From: Ampelocalamus luodianensis
Taxonomy: Eukaryota; Streptophyta; Magnoliopsida; Poales; Poaceae
DNA: 64,000 nucleotides
Direction of reading: 5' to 3'
NCBI GenBank assembly: GCA_036346255.1
Contig: CM070623.1
Span: forward strand, 5,808,407-5,872,406
Shown in pieces: positions 55,254 to 64,000 of the stretch. Below the pieces are notes generated by a model that saw nothing but the letters and a program-made list of their open reading frames with translations, made no database searches and was not told the DNA's origin. Each line of letters begins with the position of its first letter. Within the stretch, counting starts at the first letter, position 1. The translations under genes and the position numbers were made by a program.

Positions 55254-58200
55254 TGTAACAGCCCTAACTTAGGGTTTGTATTTCAAGTGTAAATTATGAG
55301 GAGAAATAAAAACTTTTGATGCCTCATGAAATCATTTGAGAGTTTCTACAATTTTCCCTAGCAATTTCCAATTTTTAGAATTTAATTCTTGTGATTGGAA
55401 ATTATTGTCAGCAAATTCTTAGCTTTCAAACTTGTGATCATCCTCTAAGAATATTTTTCCTGTCATCTTGATCATCCTATCTACCTCCCTGAATTATTTC
55501 ACAATTTTTAGATTTTATTTGCTATTTCAAATGGCCAAGTCAAACTAGTTTGGATTTCTGGTCAAACCCTAGGTCAGCAGCTTGTGAATTTTCTGCAGAA
55601 CAATGAAGTGCATAAAAAGTTCTGGAGAATTTACGAAATGTTGTTCTCTGTCCCTAGTAGCTACCATAAAAATTTCGGAAATTTTGGACCTCGGAGCTAT
55701 CTCTAAAAATTCTCCAAACTCCTCACTTTTAAACTCAAAATCGAAAATCATCATTTGTCGGGCTCGAACCCGAGCCCGACTCAAATCCGACCGCACCTAG
55801 ATGGCTCGGTCGCACCGCCTAATTGCACAGCGCGAGTCCAATCAATCGTGACCGTCCGATGCAAATCGAACGACCCACGTTCGCGTGCGCAATCGACCGG
55901 TCCGAATGCATACAGAGATCTCGACCGTCCATCTCAGATCCAACGGTCGATACAATATTGATCGAGTTAAACCCACTCGTCGCACCGCACCAGACTTCGA
56001 CTCGAGTCGCACCCCTTTTCTCTCGCTGACTGGGCGGTCCCACCTGCAGGTCATCCCCGCCACGTCGTTGCGCGGCTCCTGCGCCGCCGCTCGCTCTCTC
56101 GCCGCCTTCTCGCGCGCATGCATGCTGCCAGCGCAGCTCACCGGTCTTTTCACCGCCCACCGCCTCACCTCGCTGCCTCCGCCTGCTCCTACAAAAGTCA
56201 CCGAGGGCTTTCCCTACCTCGTTTTCATCTCCATCGCCTTTCTTCTCCACCGAGCTCCAGGAGCCGAGAACGTCGCCGTGACGCCTCCGAGCGTTCCTGC
56301 TGCTCCGGTGATATCCGAGTTCGGCCGACCGCGTCGCGGTGTGTTCCACCTCCCTGGGAAGTAAACCCCTCAAGAAATTTTGGGTTTCATCGTCTGTGGA
56401 GCTGCGCGTGGGCTTTCTTCTCCAAGTCCGGCCGAAACCGCTTTTTCCGCCGCCACATCTTCTCCGGTGTGATCCAACTCGATTCTTTGCTCGGTGAGCA
56501 TCGCCTGGACTCCACCTTTCTTCTCCGCTCACTCTCACGTCCTCTCGTTCACCTCAGGCTCCTGTCGTCGTTGACCGCCTTGCGCCGCCGCAGGCTCTCG
56601 TCGCCGGGCCACTCCGGTACCCTCCGTCGCCGCCGAGCACACCGGTGAGTTCTCGTAACCCATCGATGCTCATCGCACACTAGTTTTCATCGTCTTCCTC
56701 TCTGGTGCAGTCGCACCTTGTCACCCCCATTGCCGGCCGCCGAGCTCCGTCGCCGCGCTGCCTCGGTGCATCTCCGGCTGCCTCGAGACCACCATCAGCT
56801 TCAGCAGATCTCCATCAACCCATTTTGGCCGTCGCACAGCCCGCGCCGCCACTCCTTCGCCGGCGTCGACTTCCAGGTCCAGCGCCACCCGAGTTGCTCT
56901 GTTCTTCGGTTTTGCCTTGTGGCTGACAGTGGGTCCCACCTCCCTTAAGCTTTGTAGTTAGCTGTTAATCATGCCTATAATTGTTCATTAGTTCAATCTC
57001 TTTGCATGATCAAAATTGGTATTGGAAGTTTGAAAGTAATTTAGCGTTGTTCTCTGTAATTGCCTCTTGTTGTCGTTTCTGTTGTCAGTAACCAGATTCT
57101 AGTTTCATGCTCATGCTTTGGATTCTTGTTTGGTGCTGATGACTCCCTTTTGTTGTAGTGGTTAGCATGAAAACATTTAGTTAGTATCTTTAAGTTTCAA
57201 AGCTCTTGTTGTCATGATTGATCAAAGGGATAGTTGGATGATCATGTTGTTGTCTCTGTACTTTTGATTTATCAGTGCAGTAAGATTTGGAGTAGTAGCA
57301 TGCTGAATTGTGTTAACCTTACAATATGTTGGCATGTTGCTTAGGTGTGTTAGTAGCTGAATTTTATTAAAGCCCAACCCTAATTAAAAAATGGTTAGCA
57401 TCTAATAGTTGGCTTATTAACTTGTTAGGGTTTCAATAGTTTCTTGTAGGTTCTGTGATCTCATCTAATTATAATTGTTTTAGAGTAGCTAGTTGTTTTG
57501 ATGTGTTAACTTGATAATTAAATAATAGATGTGCACTCAATCACCATCAAAGTCTGTCGAAAGATTAAAACATATAAGAGGATTGATTTTGTGGTTAACT
57601 TGGTAAATAAGTGAGTGGGAAGATCAATCACTTGAAAGCATGTCTATTTGAATCATCTCTGTAGCTGCTATTTTGTTATCCCTTTTGTTTTGGTCTAGCT
57701 TCTGTGATTAGATTTGTGGTTGCTTTTGAAATTTTGAGTTTTTGTCGGTGTTTTTCGTTCTTATTCGCTGTTGTTTGTTCAATCGTTAGGCTTCGACATT
57801 TATGTAACCACGAGGCGATCCTCTGCAATGTGTCGAGCATTTTGAGCAACAAAGAATGTGCAAGCGGTTTGATCATTCCTATCCCAAAGATTTTAAAGTC
57901 TAATATTTTGTTTCAATTGTATGTATGCATTACTTAATTTGTGTTAAATTGATTAGTTAAATCAGTAGATGCATATCCTGTAGGCAAAATATTGACCTCT
58001 ACTACCGAGCCTAGGTTATTTCTCGTGATTAGAGATCATTGGATGATCTCTTGTCACTTAGTAGATCCGGTCAACTCGCTAGACATGTTTAGCTATCGGT
58101 AGAATCAAGCGGTTATCGACTTTAGTCGGAGTCCTTGATCACACAAAAATTATTAAAACTTTATAGTTCAAAATTTTGCTATGATTACTTGTGAAAACTA

Positions 58201-59446
58201 AAAATGAAAACAAAATGATTTAGACTTGGGCACAATGGTATGTTGGTGTGATCTGTTGGGTGTGACTGAAAGGTGCCCGAGTCGATTAAGGACCGAGTTA
58301 CTTGCGCCATCTTGAGCATTTTGTGTGCTAACCACACTAGAGTATATGGACCTCTCTTGACCTAGTACTTTGGCGTGTATTGGCTCAGGGTCGCAGGAGG
58401 TCGCAGGAGGATGGAGGTGGGAGCATGGTAGTTGTCCAAAAGCTTTATCCCGAGTGGGTAGTTGTCTTTCGGCTTTACCATGTAAGCGTATGGATTTCTA
58501 TCCATACGAGCGGCTCGTAGTTAATACACAATATTGGAAACAGTCTCGTAGGACTTAGTGTGTGCAGCATACCTTCGAAGTGTGCTTTGGCTTAAAGGCG
58601 ATGCAAGTGTGGGTACATTGGTACACCCGCAGGTTAAAACTATTCGAATAGCCTCGTCCTAGGTTATGGACACGCTCGGATCGCCCGTAAGAACTAGACT
58701 ACAACATTTTAAATTAAAACTTGTTGGGTGGTGCGAATCGAGATTCGTCTTTTGTTGTGGTGACTATTGGGATAGTCACTTCTAGGTTGTTTTTCTCTTC
58801 TCTTTGTAATTATTACCTTTTTCGTTATTTCAAAGATTAGAAATAAATTGCAAACTTGCCTTCAAACAGTATTACCTTATTGCAAATGAAAATTGGCTTT
58901 ATGCAAATGAAACATATGGTCTCCACCAAACAAGCTTTGCATGTAGCATGTGAGCAGTGCGCTAGTTCACACGTCGGTCTTGCGGTACAAAGACAATCTT
59001 TGTACTCGTGTGCTTTGCTTAATGTTTTGTTGCAGAGGAAGAAGGTGAGCCCCAAGGGCCTCACTTCGCGAGTCATGTTGCCGCTTTCGTGGACGACTAG
59101 ACTTGGCGGTCGGTCGGATGCCTTGTGGGTTGAAGGCACACCGATTGGCTTTGTTTATAGCCATCTTATGGCGCTTTTGCTTCCTCTGTCTTTCTGTTGT
59201 TATTTGTGTATCTTGTGGCCAGTCGGCCATTGTCTGTAATAACTCTTCTATTTGTTTATCTTCCGTTTGGTAGTGTGATGTTTAGACTCTATGTTTGGAA
59301 TGGAGTTGATGCATAATTTTGTTGTGAGGTGTGTATACTGCTTTCTGGGAAGTATACATATCTCGAGACTCAGTTTATTTGATTTGTGATGCTGGGACCA
59401 GGTGGTTGGTTAAGCATTACAAGCTAAATAAATTGGGGTCCTCACA
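55254..59446 (+). repeat. 5' LTR of E3, 4.2 kb
   Basis: It begins TGTAACAGCCCTAACTT and ends GGGGTCCTCACA, with the same end as E2. The GC-rich part is at about 55740-56940 and is probably the promoter and leader. The conserved block with CTATTCGAATAG is at 58607-58671. The 239-codon minus frame at 55819-56538 lies within the GC-rich part and is rejected as a gene. Confidence 0.88.
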
Positions 59447-59450
59447 AAGT

Positions 59451-59463
59451 TGGTATCAGAGCC
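59451..59463 (+). other. Primer binding site of E3 (Met-tRNA type)
   Basis: TGGTATCAGAGCC lies four bases after the LTR end. Confidence 0.92.
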
Positions 59464-59869
59464 ATTCTGGCCGTAGTAACCCAAGCATAGTCGTCCTTAG
59501 GATATTTTTTAAAGGCTTATTTTCAAATTATAAAAAGGTTTATGAAAACCTAGTCAGATTCTCAGATTTTATTCCTTACCTATCTTAGCTTTCTACTCTC
59601 ACCTTACTCTAATTTAAGTTTTGAAACTTAGTTTCTCTCTTTCCTTTCAAAAGATAGTTGCTACCGGTGGAATTAGTCTTGGGAGAACCATGAAGTTTAA
59701 TCCAACTAAAAGTTGCGGGAATAATAGGGTAAGATGTTAAGGGAGTAGTTATGTGTCTGATTTTTGCTGGTTGGACTTTACCCTGTTTTGTGTTTGTTTT
59801 GGACTGTTTTCAGTGAATTTTGGGCTTTCTTGCTGTTAGATTGTTGCTAAATTGTCTTAGTGAAACAGG
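59464..59869 (+). other. E3 untranslated leader
   Basis: No coding signal between the PBS and the first gag ATG at 59870. Shorter than in E1 and E2. Confidence 0.6.
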
Positions 59870-60832
59870 ATGGCTGGGAGAACGCGTGGCGATCGCAAGT
59901 GGTCATGATGAGGAGCTTCCTCCGACCATGGTGAGGTTCTCGCCGATCGAGCGAAACCGCATGGACCGACGCGCATCTTGGAGGTTATTGCTAGGAATAC
60001 CTCCACACCGCCGTGGTGGCGGACACGGACTCGCGGGGACTTGCGAGTTCCTCCGCACGCACCGCCGACTTTCTCCCGCCTGAGGATCCTCTTGATGCGT
60101 ATGATTGGTGCGCATGGTTGAGCGAAAGCTCAACATAGCTCGATGCGAGCACGAGATAAGGCTCTTCGCGTCCCACCACCGGAGGGCGCGGACTCTCATG
60201 GTGGGAGAACTATCTCGCCATGCGGCGCGCGCCATGTGGTCGCGTGGGAGGAGTTCGAGATCGACTTTCGTCGGGCCCACATCCCTGATGGCCTGATGAA
60301 GCTGAAGAAGAAGGAGTTTCTCGCGCTCAAACAAGGGCGCAAATCTGTGACGGAGTACTTGTACGAGTTTAATCATTTGGCTCGTTATGCTCCGGGGGAG
60401 GTGGCCTCTGATGAGGCCAAGCAGGAGAAGTTTATGGATGGCTTGTCCGAGGAGCTGCAGGACAAGCTGTCTATTGTGGATTTCTCTGACTTTCAGGCCT
60501 TGGTAGATAAGGCCATTGTTGCTGAGCATAAGGCAAAGGCGCTGGGCGAGACCCGCAAGCGCAAATGGGAGGCGCATCAGTCTACTCATACCAGCCTCAT
60601 TCGTCCTCGGGCTGGACCAGCACCAGGGGCCCGTTCTTTTGCTCAACCAGCGCCGAGGCCATCAGCGCCAGTTCTTCGTCCACCGCAGGCCGTGTTTCAG
60701 CCACGTACGCCTGCGATCCAGCAGCAGGGTGGCCTCCGCAATCCGGCGGCCGAGGTTACTTGTTTTCGTTGCCACAACAAGGGCCACTACGTCAACGCTT
60801 GCCCTCAGAATGTTGCAGCAACCTCGTCCTAA
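59870..60832 (+). pseudogene. E3 gag, N-terminal part frameshifted, C-terminal part open
   Basis: The likely start is ATG at 59870 (MAGRTRGDRKWS), then the frame breaks within 50 bases. From about 60235 to 60832 one frame is open: WEEFEIDFRRAHIPDGLMKL, FLALKQGRKSVTEYLYEFNH, LARYAPGEVASDEAKQEKF, DFQALVDKAIVAEHKAKAL, a Pro-rich linker, and the complete zinc knuckle CFRCHNKGHYVNAC. Gag packages the element's RNA. The stop at 60830-60832 follows the knuckle closely, as normal before a frame change to pol in broken copies. Confidence 0.87.
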
Positions 60833-60839
60833 TGGAGGA

Positions 60840-61300
60840 CGCGGCCGGGAGTGGTCACCCACCGACCGTAAGATTATCCGAAGACCGAGGTGCGAGCGTG
60901 GTCGAGTTAACCATCTTTCACCGAGGAGGCGCGGATATCGTGATTGGTACACTTCTTGTTAATTCTCGTCTGCTGCGGCAGATATTTGATTACGAGCATC
61001 GCATTCTTTATTTCAAGATCGTTTGTCTGCTAGTGGTCTTCACCGTGTTCCTTTGGGGATTCCTTTGCTCATCCGCTCTCGGGGTCGGAAATGAGGGTGA
61101 TTTACAATGCCTGGATGTTCCTATCATAGTTAAAGGAGTGGATTTTGGCAAACCTTATTCTCGCTCGATTCAGAAGTCCGGATGTGATTCTTGGCATGGA
61201 TTGGTTGTCCCAACACTTGGGGCAAATCGATTGTGCGTAAAGATTGTCTATCTCACCACCCTTCAGCGGCGGTCGGATTTTCGCCAGCCTACAGGGGCCA
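60840..61300 (+). pseudogene. E3 protease region (decayed)
   Basis: DIVIGTLLVNSR at about 60937-60972 matches the start of the protease in E2 (LGTFLVNSTPA). The active-site region reads IFDYEHRIL, so the Asp-Ser-Gly triad is lost by small deletions. Later pieces DVPIIVKGVDF and the ILGMDWL-like segment are in other frames (about 61110-61215). Confidence 0.7.
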
Positions 61301-62250
61301 CATCTATGTGCATTAGAAGCGAAGCCCGCCTTGCAGATTCAGGATGTTCCCATAGTATCTGACTTTGTGGATGTCTTTCCTGAAGATTTGCCTGGGATGC
61401 CTCCAGTTCGAGACCTTGAGTTTGTCATTGAGTTGCTACCCGGTACCGCCCCTATCTCGAAGGCGCCGTATCAGATGCCTCCCAATGAGCTAGAAGAATT
61501 GAAGAAGCAGCTTGGTGAGCTTCAGGCAAAGGGTTTTATCCGTCCCAGTTCGTCTCCTTGGGGTTGTCCGGTGATCTTTGTGAAGAAGAAGGACAAGACT
61601 TTGCGCATGTGTGTTGATTACCGTCCGCTCAATGAAGTGACGGTGAAGAACAAATATCCTCTGCTCGCATTGATGATCTGCTTGATCGCTTGATCGGAGC
61701 CTGTGTTCTCAAAGATTGATTTGAGAATGGGGTATCATCAGTCGTCGATCGATCGAGGATATTCAAGACGACTTTCACTACTCGTTATGGTGCATGCAGT
61801 ACACCGTCATGTCCTTTGGCTTAACCAATGCTCCAGCCTTGTTCATGAACCTTATGAATTCGGTATTCATGGAGTATTTGGATAAATTTGTGGTGGTCTT
61901 CATTGATGATATTCTTATTTATTCCAAGACTGAAGAAGAGCGTGCTGAGCATCTGAAGATTGTTTTGGGTAAATTGCGGGAGCACCAGCTATATGCAAAG
62001 TTTAGCAAATGCGAGTTCTGGATGAAGGAAGTGGCATTCTTGGGCCATGTTCTCTCAGCTGGAGGTATAGCTGTGGATCCCAGCAAGGTCAGTGATGTTC
62101 TATCTTGGGTCACCAAGTCGATCATCGATGTGCGGAGTTTTCTCGGTTTAGCGGGCTACTACCGCCGCTTTATCGAGAACTTCTCCAAGATCGCAGCCGA
62201 TGACCGAATTGCTCAAGAAGGACAAGAAGTTTGTGTGGTCCTCTGCTCGT
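61300..62250 (+). pseudogene. E3 reverse transcriptase (broken in the middle)
   Basis: Frame one (to 61693) has VPIVSDFVDVFPEDLPGMPP, RDLEFVIELLPGTAPISKAP, RPSSSPWGCPVIFVKKKD and LRMCVDYRPLNEVTVKNKYP. About 100 bases with the IDDL and FSKIDLR motifs are split over frames. Frame two (from 61794) has SFGLTNAPALF, the catalytic VVFIDDILIYS, FLGHVLSAGGIAVDPSK and RSFLGLAGYYRRFIENF. All RT blocks are therefore present but not in one frame. A role in copying the RNA can be inferred only for an undamaged relative. Confidence 0.88.
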
Positions 62251-62660
62251 GATGAGAGCTTTCAGAGCTCAAGCAACGATTGACTTCACCCTGCTCTCAC
62301 TCTTCCCGATGTTCACAAGAGCTTCGATATTTATTGTGATGCCTCTCGTCGTGGACTTGGATGTGTCCTTATGCAGAATGCAAGGCGGTTGCATATGCAT
62401 CCAGCGATTGAGACCTCATGAGCTCAACTATCCCACCCATGATTTAGAGCTTGTCGCAGATGGTTCATGCACTCAAGATTTGGCGGCATTATCGATCGAC
62501 GCAGAATCATGTGAGGTGTATTCCGATCACAAGAGTTTGAAATACTTGTTCACTCGGCGGATCCGAACCTCGAGCGGAGGAGATGGTGGAATTGATCAAA
62601 GATTATGATATGAGTATTCGAGATCATCCCGCAAAGCCAATGTCGTTCTTGATGCGCTTA
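62251..62660 (+). pseudogene. E3 RNase H (broken)
   Basis: Pieces are FDIYCDASRRGLGCVLMQ near 62325-62378, RLRPHELNYPTHDLELV (about 62405-62455), CEVYSDHKSLKYLFT (about 62510-62555) and NVVLDALSRK near 62640. They lie in at least three frames. Confidence 0.78.
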
Positions 62661-62990
62661 GCCGAAAAGTGTATTGCAATACTGATGATCCAAGAGCAAA
62701 GAACTCGCACTTCTTGCAATTCAGCGCCTCAACTTGGTTTTGGTTGAGCATGGTTCCCTCACCGCCTTGGTTGTGCAACCAACCTTGGTGGATCAAATCA
62801 AGTCGACAAAGAATCGGATGTTGGTGTGGTAAAATCAAGCGTAACATCAAGAATGGTTCACCAAGTGTTTCACGAGGATGAGCACGGTGTTGTATGGTTT
62901 GGGCAAATACTCGTGGTTCCAAAGGTTCCGGAATTGCGGATTTGATTCTCCAGAGGCCCATGATTCCCTTTGTCCATCCATCCCGGGCCA
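62661..62990 (+). pseudogene. E3 linker between RNase H and integrase
   Basis: Fragments resemble LQRLNLVLVE-type and FHEDEHGVVWFGQ-type sequence as in the E2 linker (KAKCFVEDNQGVLWFGRRL). No intact frame. Confidence 0.6.
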
Positions 62991-64000
62991 CTAAAATGTA
63001 CCAAGATCTGCGTTAGAGATTCGGTGGACTCGCATGAAGCGCGAGATTGCGTGTTCGTTGCGGATGTGACATATCTTTGTCGCGTCAAGGCCGAGCATCG
63101 GCGTCAGCAGGTCTTCGCAGCCTTTGCCGCATGCAATGGAAGTGGGATTACGAGGCATGGACTTCATCACCGGTCTACCCGCACTCTTCTGGGAAGGATG
63201 CATTATGGGTTATCATTGATCGATTGACGAAGGTGGCTCATTTCCTTCCAGTACGATCGAAGATTGATGTGAATCAGCTAGCGGATCTTTACATATCCCG
63301 CATTGTGAGTTTGCATGGTGTGCCCTGACCATTGTGTCTGACCGCGGTTCTTTGTTCACTTCTCGGTTTGGTACGCTTTGCAAGAAGCTATGGGGACCCG
63401 TCTTACTTTCAAAGACGGCCTACCATCCTCAGACCGATGGTCAAACAGAGCGAGTCAATCAGGTGCTTGAAGATATGCTCCGTGCTTGTGTTCTTACCTA
63501 TGGGAAGAATTGGGAGAAGTGCCTACCTCTCGCCGAAGTTTTCCTACAACAACGACTTCCGTGCTAGTCTCGGTATGGCACCATTTGAGGCCTTGTATGG
63601 GCGGCGATGCAGACACCGTTGAACCGGTCGAACCGTGAAAGGCGCTTTGGCCCGATTCCATCAATGAGGCCGAAAGTCAAGTGCGCTTGATTCGTCGGCG
63701 ACTTGCGCCGTAGCTCACCGAGCGGAAGAGCTATGCGGTCGGCGTCGTCGTGAGTCGAGTTTCCACCAATGACTTTGTGTATCTCAAAGTCTCACCAAGG
63801 GTCATCGTCGTTTGGTGTCAAGGGCAAATTGGCTCTCGATATGCTCGACCCACCGCATCATCGATAGAGCGGAGCTGTTGCATACAAGTTAGAATTGCCA
63901 GCTACACTCGAGGGAGTGCATGATGTTTTCCATGTATCACAATTGAAGAAATGCCTTCGTGTTCCTGTTGAGGAAACGCCATTGGAAAATATCGATGTGC
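62990..64000 (+). pseudogene. E3 integrase (broken), cut by the window end
   Basis: Recognisable pieces in order: zinc-finger remnants (VADVTYLCRVKAEHRR), GMDFITGLP-like bases at about 63157-63185, LWVIIDRLTKVAHFLPVRSK, QLADLYISRIVSLHGVP, VSDRGSLFTSRFG (second Asp), AYHPQTDGQTERVNQVLEDM (catalytic Glu), then MAPFEALYGRRCR. After 63630 the frame is repeatedly lost; DVFHVSQLKKCLRVPVEETP-like sequence reappears at about 63920-63990. The chromodomain should follow outside the window. Confidence 0.82.

Larger units (their letters stand above)
55254..64000 (+). mobile_element. Ty3/gypsy chromovirus E3 (Tekay/Del-like), 5' part, runs off the window
   Basis: Order: 5' LTR (55254-59446), PBS, leader, gag, protease, RT, RNase H and integrase up to the window end, where NVFHVSQLKKCLRVPVE-like sequence announces a chromodomain beyond. 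It inserted in the older minus-strand gypsy LTR. The coding part needs a frame change about every 100 to 300 bases, mostly single-base losses, unlike the AT-rich LTR parts. Confidence 0.88.

Noticed and set aside
55819..56538. 239-codon minus-strand open frame
   Set aside because: It lies in the GC-rich promoter part of the E3 LTR, has only Arg/Gly-rich low-complexity sequence, and overlaps several equally long frames on the other strand.
59903..60646. 247-codon minus-strand frame
   Set aside because: It is antisense to E3 gag, whose capsid and zinc-knuckle motifs are clear on the plus strand.

Overview
The window looks like intergenic heterochromatin from a grass (Poaceae) nuclear genome. 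Almost everything recognisable is a transposable element: long-LTR Ty3/gypsy chromoviruses of the Tekay/Del type, Ty1/copia fragments, CACTA (En/Spm) elements with 'ACCGTCTGTGA' subterminal repeats, a PIF/Harbinger element with two spliced genes, a hAT-type MITE and a long fold-back element. No bacterial-style operons, rRNA or tRNA genes were seen. No intact cellular host gene could be supported.

Layout, left to right. (1) 1-11328: a minus-strand Tekay-like gypsy element (E1). Its 3' LTR is cut by the window start, followed by PPT, integrase/chromodomain, RNase H, RT, protease and gag in reverse order, then PBS and a 4.6-kb 5' LTR. It sits inside a CACTA transposase gene. (2) 11329-20727: a composite CACTA region with a TNP2 transposase pseudogene, an embedded terminal repeat block, a GC-rich possibly captured fragment, a second partial TNP2 copy, the CACTA ORF2 (Transposase_24 type), the main subterminal repeat array and a right TIR. 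(3) 20728-22468: a copia PPT/LTR remnant, small tandem repeats and a (GTC)n microsatellite. (4) 22469-23134: the left end of a second, internally deleted CACTA element. (5) 23137-40405: a copia pol fragment split by a complete 14.9-kb gypsy element (E2, 23778-38722) with a perfect 5-bp target duplication; the E2 5' LTR itself carries a hAT-type MITE. (6) 40406-42990: a prohibitin-like fragment, then a 950-bp near-complete inverted repeat, then unassigned DNA. (7) 42991-47290: a full-length PIF/Harbinger element with DDE transposase and Myb/SANT-like genes, inserted in an open minus-strand frame that may be a decayed host gene. (8) 47291-49089: unassigned DNA. (9) 49090-50810: the 3' end and LTR of a copia element carrying two tandem-repeat arrays. 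(10) 50811-55253: part of a minus-strand gypsy LTR with a 0.9-kb tandem duplication. (11) 55254-64000: a third Tekay-like element (E3, plus strand), from its 5' LTR into the end of integrase, running off the window.

In the gypsy elements, gag packages the RNA; protease, RT/RNase H and integrase copy and insert it; and the chromodomain probably targets insertion to heterochromatin. None of the three copies has an uninterrupted gag-pol. The Harbinger element is the only module whose genes look intact, its transposase and Myb-like partner presumably acting together on its own TIRs. Some single-base frame breaks, concentrated in GC-rich stretches, could be sequence errors rather than true decay.
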